A DNA stretch of 10,882 bases from Lachnospiraceae bacterium (GTDB taxonomy: Bacteria > Bacillota > Clostridia > Lachnospirales > Lachnospiraceae). Shown here one piece after another: positions 1 through 6,770 of the stretch (within the stretch, counting starts at the first letter, position 1; each line of letters begins with the position of its first letter). The notes below the pieces were generated by a model. That model was given only the letters and a program-made list of their open reading frames with translations, did not search any database and was not told the DNA's origin. The position numbers were made by a program, and so were the translations under genes. The DNA is taken from NCBI GenBank assembly GCA_021153185.1, contig JAGKTY010000050.1, positions 1 through 10,882 of the forward strand, in the 5' to 3' direction.

Positions 1-1
1 A

Positions 2-1864
2 CCGGCCGCAGAAGCAGGTCCAACATTGGAAGAATTGGCAGCGCAGGGTGACCCGAATAAAGCGATGTCAGCAGATGAGATCGCAGCATTGTTTGCAGCT
101 GCAGGAGGCGCAGAGGAAACACCGGCAGAAGAAGTGGATGATGCACAGGTAGAGTCTACTGTGGAAATGGCTGAGGAGCCAGCCGCAGAAGTCGCTGAGG
201 TAGAAGAAACACCAGCTGAGGAAGTGGCAGAAGAGCCAACAGCAGAAGAAGCCGAAGAGCAAGCCGAGGAAGAAGAATCCATTTCTCTTGAGAGTTTACT
301 TGAGGAAGCCGGAGAAGAAACGGCTGTTTCGCAGGATAAAATCGACGCATTATTAGGTATTTCAGATAAGCCAAACGATGAAAAAATTGATGCGGATGTT
401 GCTGCAGATATGTCTGAACTTTTGGGATTACTTGGCTCAGAAGACGAGGAAATATCGGAAATTAACCAGCTGTTAAACAACTCTGATTCCGTTGACGAGA
501 TGTCGGATGAAGACATGTATAAGATGCTTGAAAAAGAACTTTCTGGTACTTCAGCTGATTCAGAGGATGCAATCAGTGTAGGAAAGATTGATACGCAAGC
601 AAATGATCAATCCGTAAAGGATGAGCTGACCGGTAATAAAAAGAAAAAGAAGAAAAAGAAAGAGAAAAAACCATTATTTGGCTTTGGAAAGAAGAAAGAG
701 AAAGCGGATACAAAAGACAGCCTGCCGGATGATTTAGAAGGTGAGATCGCGATTGATGGCGCAGAAGAAAGCGCAGTTGATTTGTTAGAAGCAAGCCACG
801 AAATTTCAGGTGGAAATCCGGAGTTCAACTTCTTTGACGAAGGAGTTGAGTTTGTAGAAGAAGATGGCGAGGAGGCACTTGGCATTTCTGCACTCGATGC
901 TATCCCTGACAAGAATGCCAAGGAGAATCAAAAACAGGGCTTCTTTGCAAAATTGTTTGATACGTTGACCAAGGAAGTTGAGGAAGACGACGAACCAAAG
1001 CCGAAAAAGAAGAAAAAGAAAAAGGGCAAAAAGGGAGAAGAAGCACAAGAAGGCGCCGAGGGAGCAGAAGGTGCAACCGATGCGGACGATAATGCAGCCA
1101 TTATCAAGCAAATGGAAGGCGAAGACGGAGAAGAAGGCGAAGGCAAAGACAAGAAGAAAAAGAAAAAGAAAGAAAAGAAGCCGAAAAAAGAGAAAAAGCC
1201 AAAAGAGCCGGAAATTGACGATGGAAAGAGACTTCCAAAGAAGATGGTTATGCGTATTTTTGTGCTCTGCTTCTCAATCATGCTTTTGATTATTGCATGT
1301 ACGATGATTTTGCCAAATATTCTGACATTAACGAAGGCAAGAAAAGCATTCTATCAAAAAGAGTATTTGCGCGTATATCAGGATATGTACGGCAGAAAAC
1401 TGAATGAAAATGATCAGATCATGTTTAACAAATCAAAACTGATTGTAAAAATTCAGCGCAAACTAAGTGCATATGAAAATTTCCATGCAATTCACATGGA
1501 GGATGAGGCGTTAAATGCATTGCTTGAGGGCGTTGTTGTCTACGACAACGATTTGAGAACGGCCGAAGAATATCAAATGACGAAGGAATATGATGCGGTA
1601 TATGAGCAACTGCTTGAAAAACTTGAGGAAACATACGGACTCGATGAACAGACGGCAAGAGACATTATCGCACTTGATTCAGACCTTGACTACACGCTTG
1701 CAATCCGTAATATTGTAGGTATGGATACACTTGGTATTTCAAGTAATGCAATTGCAGGACTGCAGCAGGAAGCCCCTGCCGAGCAGGAAACAGCAGATGA
1801 GAATGTAACGGAAGAAAACAGGACAGAAGGTTATGAGGATTTGTTGCCGGAAGAAACAGAGTAG
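2..1864 (+). CDS. Charged single-pass membrane protein with FliM-like peptides, unknown function (5' partial)
   Basis: The reading frame is open to the left edge, so the true start is upstream; the TTG at 26 is only the first possible start codon inside the window. I do not recognise a named family. In order, the protein shows: a FliM-like peptide MSADEIAALF (nt 65-94); an acidic Ala/Glu/Pro stretch with EETPAEEV twice (113-136, 203-226); a second peptide VSQDKIDALLG (326-358), very close to the LSQ(D/E)EIDALL motif that opens FliM/FliY; more short acidic helices; three lysine blocks (638-670, 1004-1033, 1151-1204) separated by acidic segments; one hydrophobic helix (about 1244-1330); and a C-terminal region of about 170 residues, probably helical and outside the membrane. 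Lysines just before the helix fit a cytoplasmic N-terminus. No terminator follows; a possible promoter for hisH lies just downstream. The reading frame is certain, the function is not. Confidence 0.85.
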   Translation, partial: PAAEAGPTLEELAAQGDPNKAMSADEIAALFAAAGGAEETPAEEVDDAQVESTVEMAEEPAAEVAEVEETPAEEVAEEPTAEEAEEQAEEEESISLESLLEEAGEETAVSQDKIDALLGISDKPNDEKIDADVAADMSELLGLLGSEDEEISEINQLLNNSDSVDEMSDEDMYKMLEKELSGTSADSEDAISVGKIDTQANDQSVKDELTGNKKKKKKKKEKKPLFGFGKKKEKADTKDSLPDDLEGEIAIDGAEESAVDLLEASHEISGGNPEFNFFDEGVEFVEEDGEEALGISALDAIPDKNAKENQKQGFFAKLFDTLTKEVEEDDEPKPKKKKKKKGKKGEEAQEGAEGAEGATDADDNAAIIKQMEGEDGEEGEGKDKKKKKKKEKKPKKEKKPKEPEIDDGKRLPKKMVMRIFVLCFSIMLLIIACTMILPNILTLTKARKAFYQKEYLRVYQDMYGRKLNENDQIMFNKSKLIVKIQRKLSAYENFHAIHMEDEALNALLEGVVVYDNDLRTAEEYQMTKEYDAVYEQLLEKLEETYGLDEQTARDIIALDSDLDYTLAIRNIVGMDTLGISSNAIAGLQQEAPAEQETADENVTEENRTEGYEDLLPEETE

Positions 1865-1890
1865 TGGCCAAGAGACGGGGCGTGCTACAC

Positions 1891-1896
1891 TATAAT
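1891..1896 (+). promoter_or_regulatory. Possible -10 box upstream of hisH
   Basis: A perfect TATAAT lies in the 65-base gap between the stop of the membrane-protein gene and the hisH start. I see no convincing -35 box at 17 bases. The box also forms one arm of a small A/T inverted repeat (TATAAT 1891-1896, ATTATA 1904-1909). It could start hisH-hisF-ung separately from the upstream gene, but A/T-rich matches of this length arise by chance. Confidence 0.35.
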
Positions 1897-1929
1897 TTGA
1901 GATATTATAACAATCACTGGAGAACAAAT

Positions 1930-2547
1930 ATGATAGCAATCATTGATTACGATGCGGGAAACATCAAGAGCGTGGAAAAGGCACTTCTTTCCTTTGGAGA
2001 AGATGTGATGATCACACGCGACAAGGACACAATTTTACAGGCAGAAAAAGTAATTCTCCCGGGAGTAGGTGCATTTGGGGATGCAATGGAGAAGCTGCAT
2101 TCGTATGGCCTGGTTGAAGTAATCAGGGAAGTGGTCGAGAAGGGCACGCCTTTTTTGGGAATCTGCTTAGGACTTCAGCTTTTGTTTGAGCGGAGTGATG
2201 AGGCAGAGGGTGTCGAAGGACTTGGCATTCTGAAGGGAGAAATCGTCCGTATTCCGGATGAAGAAGGACTCAAAATACCGCATATCGGATGGAATTCGCT
2301 GACCTATCCGAATAAAGGACGACTCTTTGAAGGCATTCCGGAGGAAAGCTATGTGTATTTTGTCCATTCCTATTATCTGAAGGCTGAGGATGAATCGATT
2401 GTCAAAGCGGCAACGACTTATGGGACATATATTCATGCTTCTGTTGAAAAAGACAATGTATTTGCTTGTCAGTTCCATCCGGAGAAGAGCTCTGATGTGG
2501 GACTTAAGATACTCAAAAACTTTTTAAAAATCGGCAGGGAGGACTAA
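1930..2547 (+). CDS. hisH: Imidazole glycerol phosphate synthase, glutaminase subunit HisH
   Basis: HisH hydrolyses glutamine and channels ammonia to HisF, which makes imidazole glycerol phosphate and AICAR in histidine synthesis (cytoplasm). The protein is 205 residues, normal for the family. It is a class I glutamine amidotransferase: nucleophile Cys79 lies in GICLGLQ, and the catalytic His183 and Glu185 lie in the C-terminal HPEKSS. The N-terminal IIDYDAGN strand and the LPGVGAFGDAM segment are typical of HisH. I chose the ATG at 1930 because GGAGAA sits five bases upstream and the HisH fold starts exactly there; the in-frame GTG at 1864 would add 22 unrelated residues. The stop is followed after 2 bases by hisF, its obligate partner, so the two are surely co-transcribed. 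hisA, which often lies between hisH and hisF, is absent here. Confidence 0.97.
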   Translation: MIAIIDYDAGNIKSVEKALLSFGEDVMITRDKDTILQAEKVILPGVGAFGDAMEKLHSYGLVEVIREVVEKGTPFLGICLGLQLLFERSDEAEGVEGLGILKGEIVRIPDEEGLKIPHIGWNSLTYPNKGRLFEGIPEESYVYFVHSYYLKAEDESIVKAATTYGTYIHASVEKDNVFACQFHPEKSSDVGLKILKNFLKIGRED

Positions 2548-2549
2548 AC

Positions 2550-3311
2550 ATGCATACAAAACGAATTATTCCTTGCCTTGACGTCAAAAACGGACGCGTT
2601 GTAAAGGGTGTAAATTTTGTAGATTTAATCGATGCAGGTGACCCGGTTGCCTGTGCAAAGGCGTATGATCAGGCCGGCGCGGATGAGCTGGTTTTTCTTG
2701 ATATCACGGCATCAAGTGATGCGAGAAATACGGTTGTGGATATGGTCCACAAGGTTGCGGAAAATGTGTTCATTCCTTTTACAGTCGGCGGCGGAATCCG
2801 CACGGTTGATGATTTTAAGGCAATCCTTAGGGAAGGAGCGGATAAAATTTCCGTCAATTCGGCAGCCATCATGAACCCACAGCTGATTTCGGATGCGGCT
2901 GACAAATTCGGCAGCCAGTGTGTTGTTGTGGCGATAGATGCCAAAAGACGTGCAGATGGAAGCGGCTGGAATATTTACAAAAACGGCGGTCGTGTCGATA
3001 TGGGCATCGATGCCGTGGAGTGGGCGATGAAAGCCTGTGAGCTTGGTGCAGGAGAAATTCTCCTGACAAGTATGGACTGCGACGGCACCAAAGCGGGCTA
3101 TGATATTGAGCTGACCAAAATGATTGCAGAAAATGTTTCCATTCCGGTCATTGCATCCGGCGGAGCAGGAACACTTTCGCATTTTAAGGATGCGCTTACA
3201 GAGGGAAAAGCGGAGGCTGCACTTGCGGCATCTTTATTCCATTTTAAAGAACTTGAAATCAAACAGGTAAAAGAATACTTACGAAAAGAAGGCGTTTCCG
3301 TCAGATTGTAG
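2550..3311 (+). CDS. hisF: Imidazole glycerol phosphate synthase, cyclase subunit HisF
   Basis: HisF is the (beta/alpha)8-barrel cyclase that uses ammonia from HisH to convert PRFAR to imidazole glycerol phosphate and AICAR, linking histidine and purine synthesis. The protein is 253 residues, full length. The two catalytic aspartates are in place: Asp11 in CLDVKNGRVVKG and Asp130 in VVAIDAKR. Phosphate-binding glycine loops are visible (TVGGGIRT, ASGGAGT). GGGAGGA lies just upstream of the ATG and overlaps the end of hisH, so translation is probably coupled. ung starts 7 bases after the stop. Nothing in the gene is unusual. Confidence 0.98.
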   Translation: MHTKRIIPCLDVKNGRVVKGVNFVDLIDAGDPVACAKAYDQAGADELVFLDITASSDARNTVVDMVHKVAENVFIPFTVGGGIRTVDDFKAILREGADKISVNSAAIMNPQLISDAADKFGSQCVVVAIDAKRRADGSGWNIYKNGGRVDMGIDAVEWAMKACELGAGEILLTSMDCDGTKAGYDIELTKMIAENVSIPVIASGGAGTLSHFKDALTEGKAEAALAASLFHFKELEIKQVKEYLRKEGVSVRL

Positions 3312-3318
3312 AGGACGT

Positions 3319-3993
3319 ATGGCAGCAATAAGTAACGATTGGCTTGAGCCGTTAAAACCGGAATTTTCAAAAGATTATTATAAAAATTTATACCGTTTTG
3401 TTGTTGAGGAATATAAATCCCAGGTCGTTTTTCCGCCATCGGAGGAGATTTTTTCGGCATTTGAACTGACACCGCTTCATGAGGTGAAGGTAGTCATTAT
3501 CGGGCAGGACCCGTATCACAATGTAGGACAAGCGCACGGTCTTTGCTTCTCGGTTCGTCCGGAGGTGGAAATTCCGCCGTCGCTTGCCAATATTTACAAA
3601 GAATTGCAGGATGATTTGGGATGTTACATTCCAAACAACGGATATCTTGTCAAATGGGCAAAGCAAGGGGTGCTGATGCTTAACACTGTGCTGACGGTGC
3701 GTGCACACCAGGCCAATTCCCATCAAGGAAAAGGTTGGGAGCAGTTTACAGATGCCGCAATCGAGGTGCTCGATAAGCAGGACAGACCAATTGTGTTCCT
3801 CTTATGGGGCGCGCCGGCAGGCAAAAAAGCTGCGATGCTTCATAATCCGAATCATTTGATTCTGAAATCCCCACATCCGAGTCCGCTTTCGGCGTACCGG
3901 GGTTTTTTCGGGAGCAAACCGTTTAGTCAAACGAATGAATTTTTGGTGTCGAAAGGCCTTGCACCGATTGACTGGCAAATTGAAAACGTGTAA
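3319..3993 (+). CDS. ung: Uracil-DNA glycosylase, family 1
   Basis: Ung removes uracil from DNA (from dUTP incorporation or cytosine deamination) and starts base-excision repair. The protein has 224 residues, the usual size for family 1. The water-activating loop GQDPYH carries Asp64, and the Leu-intercalation motif HPSPLSAYRGFFG carries His186. LLWGAPAGKKA matches the beta-strand and loop before it in the family. The start ATG at 3319 follows GAGGA, which overlaps the hisF stop codon, so ung sits in the same transcript as hisH and hisF. It has no biochemical link to histidine synthesis, so this looks like an operon of convenience. No hairpin terminator follows, so read-through toward lysA is possible. 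Confidence 0.98.
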   Translation: MAAISNDWLEPLKPEFSKDYYKNLYRFVVEEYKSQVVFPPSEEIFSAFELTPLHEVKVVIIGQDPYHNVGQAHGLCFSVRPEVEIPPSLANIYKELQDDLGCYIPNNGYLVKWAKQGVLMLNTVLTVRAHQANSHQGKGWEQFTDAAIEVLDKQDRPIVFLLWGAPAGKKAAMLHNPNHLILKSPHPSPLSAYRGFFGSKPFSQTNEFLVSKGLAPIDWQIENV

Positions 3994-4008
3994 TATATGA
4001 GTGTTCAG

Positions 4009-4057
4009 TTGCTTAAAAGATAATTTTTTTACATATAAATTGGATTGATGGTATCAA
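4009..4057 (+). promoter_or_regulatory. Possible promoter region for lysA
   Basis: Two overlapping candidates fit the 107-base gap before lysA. One is TTGCTT (4009-4014) with TATAAA (4034-4039), spacer 19. The other is TTTACA (4028-4033) with TATCAA (4052-4057), spacer 18. Neither is strong and I cannot choose between them. The gap is too short for a lysine riboswitch (L-box) and shows no such elements. lysA may also be read from the ung transcript. Confidence 0.3.
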
Positions 4058-4100
4058 GGGCGGTACGGGATTCGATCAGAAACACGAGGAGACAACAAGT

Positions 4101-5372
4101 ATGAACAAAAAACCATTTGTAACCAAAAGTCAGGTTGAGGAGATTGTAAAAACATATCCTACACCATTTCATATCTATGATGAAAAAGCGATTAGAGCCA
4201 ATGCACAGGCAGTCAAAGAGGCATTTGCATGGAACAAGGGCTTTCGGGAGTATTTTGCAGTAAAGGCAACGCCGAATCCATTTCTGATTGATATTTTGAG
4301 AGAATATGGCTGTGGCTGTGACTGTTCCTCAAAGACAGAGCTGATGCTGTCAGAGGCACTCGGTGTACCGGGAGAATTCGTTATGTTTTCATCAAACGAT
4401 ACGCCGGCAGAAGAGTTTGCATATGCAAATAAAATGGGTGCAATCATCAATTTAGACGACTTTACACATATTGACTTTTTGGAGAAAACAATCGGCAAAC
4501 TGCCGGAGACGTTAAGCTGCCGCTACAATCCGGGCGGTGTGTTCAAAATGAGTAACGGCATTATGGACAACCCGGGTGATGCAAAATACGGCTTTACAAC
4601 AGAGCAGTTGTTTGAAGGTTATAAAATCATGAAAGAAAAAGGGGTCAAAAACTTTGGACTTCATGCTTTCCTTGCAAGCAATACGGTTACAAATGAGTAT
4701 TATCCAATGCTTGCAAAACAGCTTTTTGAAGTGGCAGTGAAGCTTCATGAAGAGACGGGCGCAGATATCAAGTTCATCAATCTCTCAGGTGGTGTTGGTA
4801 TTCCGTACAAACCGGATCAGGAGCCAAACGATATTCGTGCCATCGGCGAGGGAGTACGCAAGGTTTATGAGGAAATCTTAGTGCCGGCAGGAATGGGTGA
4901 TGTAGCAATCTACACAGAGATGGGTCGATTTATGATGGGTCCTTATGGTGCACTTGTGACGAAGGCAATCCATGAGAAACATACACACAAGGAATATATT
5001 GGTGTCGATGCGTGTGCAGTCAACTTAATGAGACCGGCGATGTATGGTGCATATCATCATATTACAGTGCTTGGAAAAGAAGATGCAGTGTGTGACCACA
5101 AATATGATGTGACAGGCTCACTTTGTGAGAACAATGATAAATTCGCGGTAGACCGTATGCTTCCGGAGATTGAGATGGGAGATTACCTTGTCATCCATGA
5201 TACGGGTGCACATGGATTTGCAATGGGCTATAACTACAACGGCAAACTGAAATCTGCAGAGTTGTTGCTCAAAGAAGACGGCAGTGTACAGTTAATCCGT
5301 CGTGCTGAGACGCCAAAGGATTATTTTGCGACATTTGATCAGTTTGATTTTTATAAGAATTTGAAATTTTAG
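4101..5372 (+). CDS. lysA: Diaminopimelate decarboxylase (divergent LysA-type)
   Basis: LysA removes CO2 from meso-diaminopimelate to give L-lysine, using PLP; it is a fold-type III (alanine racemase-like) enzyme in the cytoplasm. The protein is 423 residues, normal length. The PLP lysine is Lys55 in YFAVKATPNP. The glycine loop LSGGVGIP (228-235) binds the cofactor phosphate, SLCENND (340-346) holds the active-site Cys342-Glu of the decarboxylase family, and GYNYNGK (376-382) matches the C-terminal cofactor and substrate region. Two motifs differ from textbook LysA: LHAFLASNT stands where HxHIGSQ is usual, and TEMGR where EPGR is usual. GAGGAG (4086-4091) lies nine bases before the ATG. A strong terminator closes the gene. 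A related decarboxylase acting on another amino acid cannot be excluded, but diaminopimelate is the best call. Confidence 0.9.
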   Translation: MNKKPFVTKSQVEEIVKTYPTPFHIYDEKAIRANAQAVKEAFAWNKGFREYFAVKATPNPFLIDILREYGCGCDCSSKTELMLSEALGVPGEFVMFSSNDTPAEEFAYANKMGAIINLDDFTHIDFLEKTIGKLPETLSCRYNPGGVFKMSNGIMDNPGDAKYGFTTEQLFEGYKIMKEKGVKNFGLHAFLASNTVTNEYYPMLAKQLFEVAVKLHEETGADIKFINLSGGVGIPYKPDQEPNDIRAIGEGVRKVYEEILVPAGMGDVAIYTEMGRFMMGPYGALVTKAIHEKHTHKEYIGVDACAVNLMRPAMYGAYHHITVLGKEDAVCDHKYDVTGSLCENNDKFAVDRMLPEIEMGDYLVIHDTGAHGFAMGYNYNGKLKSAELLLKEDGSVQLIRRAETPKDYFATFDQFDFYKNLKF

Positions 5373-5412
5373 GACAGGATAGTTACCTGAACGAACATCA
5401 TGAAGTAATATG

Positions 5413-5447
5413 AATCCCTCCGTGCCATGGTGCATGGAGGGATTTTT
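5413..5447 (+). terminator. Rho-independent terminator of lysA
   Basis: AATCCCTCC (5413-5421) pairs perfectly with GGAGGGATT (5436-5444). The stem continues through one G-U pair and three more pairs around a loop of six bases, giving about 13 pairs. A run of five T follows (5443-5447). It lies about 40 bases after the lysA stop and faces the tRNA gene coming from the other side. Confidence 0.9.
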
Positions 5448-5471
5448 GGTAAATCATATTTTAAACAAAAT

Positions 5472-5500
5472 AAAAAACTCTCTTGGTAATCCAAGAGAGT
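5472..5500 (-). terminator. Rho-independent terminator of tRNA-Leu
   Basis: ACTCTCTTGG (5477-5486) and CCAAGAGAGT (5491-5500) form a perfect 10-pair stem with a four-base loop. Read on the - strand it is followed by a T-rich tail (complement of 5472-5477 and beyond). It starts five bases after the tRNA 3' end, as expected for a single-gene tRNA transcript. Confidence 0.88.
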
Positions 5501-5504
5501 AATA

Positions 5505-5587
5505 TGCCGGCGATGGGACTTGAACCCATACGTGGTTGCCCACAACAGATTTTGAGTCTGCCTCGTCTGCCATTCCGACACGCCGGC
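5505..5587 (-). tRNA. tRNA-Leu (anticodon CAA)
   Basis: An 83-base class II tRNA on the - strand. The acceptor stem GCCGGCG pairs perfectly with CGCCGGC, followed by discriminator A, which fits leucine. The anticodon stem GCAGA/TCTGT encloses CTCAAAA, giving anticodon CAA (bases 5552-5554), which reads UUG. The long variable arm GTGG-GCAA-CCAC is the hallmark of Leu/Ser/Tyr tRNAs. The T arm is ATGGG-TTCAAGT-CCCAT. The 3' CCA is not encoded (ATA follows), so it must be added by nucleotidyltransferase. The gene stands alone, with its own promoter and terminator, convergent with lysA. Confidence 0.96.
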
Positions 5588-5602
5588 TCACAACCGAATT
5601 TT

Positions 5603-5631
5603 AGTTTAGCATATTTTTGACTTTTACGCAA
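5603..5631 (-). promoter_or_regulatory. Promoter of tRNA-Leu
   Basis: On the - strand, TTGCGT (complement of 5626-5631) is followed after exactly 17 bases by TAAACT (complement of 5603-5608), with TGC just before the -10 (extended -10). Transcription would start close to 5596, about nine bases before the mature tRNA 5' end. Confidence 0.7.
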
Positions 5632-5707
5632 GAAAAAAATTACAATTTGAGGGAATTCTTTTCTTTGGAAAAATTATAAAATAAGGCTACAATATTTCCT
5701 TGTTATT

Positions 5708-5716
5708 TGATATAAT
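5708..5716 (+). promoter_or_regulatory. Extended -10 promoter of the lipoprotein gene
   Basis: TGA-TATAAT is a perfect extended -10 (TG at 5708-5709, TATAAT 5711-5716). No good -35 is visible at 17 bases (TACAAT), which extended -10 promoters tolerate. It predicts a leader of about 85 bases before the ATG at 5810. That leader contains a small possible hairpin (CAGAC 5766-5770 with GTCTG 5794-5798), whose right arm touches the G-rich ribosome binding site. I match no known riboswitch there. Confidence 0.6.
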
Positions 5717-5809
5717 TATAAATGTAGTTTTTTGTAATCGGGAGGGCAATCGCCATACATATGAGCAGACGGTGCATTTCCGGTGGAATTTGTGTCTGGG
5801 GGGGACATC

Positions 5810-6727
5810 ATGAATCATATAAGGAGAAAATATGCGACGATTTGCATGCTGATATTGTCGGCGTTTCTGTTATCTGCATGCGGAAAGAAGCATACAATTA
5901 TCGCCTATGAGACGGGCGATCTTGACAAGGTGAAAGCTGCAAAGGCAGCACAGCAGGCAAACGGAGAAGCGCCGGAAGAAGTGACCGATGAGATTACGCA
6001 GGAAGAAACTGTTGCGGTCGTAGAGGATGATGTGAAAACTGATGTAGCAAAAGAGGATGCTACGAAGGAAGAAGAACCAAAGCAAGAAGAACCAAAAGAA
6101 GAAAGCAAGCCGGCAGGAGATGTCAAAATCCGCTTCAAAAATTGCGCAAATGAAGAAATGAGTGCAGCAGCCGGTGATAAAGTAACACTGCCTGAGTATA
6201 TCGGCCAGCCTATTATGAAATTTTTTAAGGGCTCGAATGTAGGTGCGACAGAGGTTGAGATCGTTAAAGATTTGGGTAACAATGAAATGCTTGTCAAACC
6301 GATTGATGAGGATGCAGCAAAAGGATACAGGCTTTATACGGGAAGCAATGGACCGGCATTTATGTACATGCCGATTGCGACTGAGGAAGAAACGGAGTTT
6401 CAGCCGGAGGACTTTGGATTACTGCTTTATGTGACAGTTAATGTGAACGGCAGTTATTCTGTATTAGGCTTGCAGGATGAGGCAGGCAAGGATTACTCTG
6501 ATATCCTGGTAAGTCAAGGTACTGTGATTGGCTGGAGTACGACTGAGAATGCGACGGAAGCTGAGTTTGCATTTGGCGATTCAATTGATGTAAAAGACAA
6601 TATGGACTTGTTCCCGGTTTTTAGTGAGCAGTATCCAAAGGATTCCGCTGACATTGACACAACAGATGGTTTCTGGATTAAGGGAACAGCAGGAACAGTC
6701 GTTAAAATTGATGAGTCATTATACTAA
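5810..6727 (+). CDS. Lipoprotein with acidic linker and a possible InlB/Flg_new-like repeat
   Basis: 305 residues. The N-terminus is a lipoprotein signal: positive MNHIRRK, a hydrophobic core, then the lipobox LLSAC with Cys24 as the lipidated residue, so the protein should be anchored outside the cytoplasmic membrane. Next comes an acidic Glu/Lys/Pro-rich linker (about residues 50-104), a usual spacer across the cell wall, then a folded part of about 200 residues. Near the C-terminus, VIGWSTTENATEAEFAFGD and then DNMDLFPVF resemble the GWST...Y..GD....DN.TLYA.W pattern of Listeria-Bacteroides (InlB B/Flg_new) repeats; VKIRFKNCAN at the start of the folded part could be the first strand of another. 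I chose the ATG at 5810 because the lipoprotein signal begins there and a run of seven G (5798-5804) can serve as Shine-Dalgarno; the in-frame GTG at 5783 lacks one. Function unknown. The gene has its own promoter and terminator. Confidence 0.9.
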   Translation: MNHIRRKYATICMLILSAFLLSACGKKHTIIAYETGDLDKVKAAKAAQQANGEAPEEVTDEITQEETVAVVEDDVKTDVAKEDATKEEEPKQEEPKEESKPAGDVKIRFKNCANEEMSAAAGDKVTLPEYIGQPIMKFFKGSNVGATEVEIVKDLGNNEMLVKPIDEDAAKGYRLYTGSNGPAFMYMPIATEEETEFQPEDFGLLLYVTVNVNGSYSVLGLQDEAGKDYSDILVSQGTVIGWSTTENATEAEFAFGDSIDVKDNMDLFPVFSEQYPKDSADIDTTDGFWIKGTAGTVVKIDESLY

Positions 6728-6770
6728 ATGAATGTTTGAAATCAGCAGAATAAATGTGAATAGGATTAAG

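Noticed and set aside
638..1204. Programmed -1 frameshift at the A-rich lysine runs (A AAA AAG type heptamer)
   Set aside because: In the coding frame the runs are preceded by T or G (T AAA AAG, G AAA AAG), not by the A needed for the heptamer, and no downstream pseudoknot or sensible alternative product is seen.
2..1207. Histone H1-like or DNA-compacting lysine/alanine protein
   Set aside because: The protein has a clear membrane helix and large acidic segments, and lacks the AKKA-type repeats of bacterial H1-like proteins.
978..1289. Arg/Lys-rich open frame of about 100 codons overlapping the lysine blocks of the membrane-protein gene, another + frame
   Set aside because: It exists only because purine-rich Lys/Glu codons lack stops in this frame. 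Its start has no ribosome binding site and the main frame is clearly coding on both sides.
1864..1929. N-terminal extension of HisH from the GTG at 1864
   Set aside because: The 22 extra residues do not belong to the HisH fold, and a good ribosome binding site precedes the ATG at 1930.
3994..4100. Lysine riboswitch or T-box leader before lysA
   Set aside because: The gap is only 107 bases, has no terminator or anti-terminator pair and shows none of the conserved elements.
5720..5809. Riboswitch or leader peptide in the G-rich leader of the lipoprotein gene, including a short frame from the ATG at 5761
   Set aside because: The only pairings are three to five base pairs long, no known aptamer core is present, and the short frame runs into the lipoprotein gene with the ribosome binding site 14 bases away.
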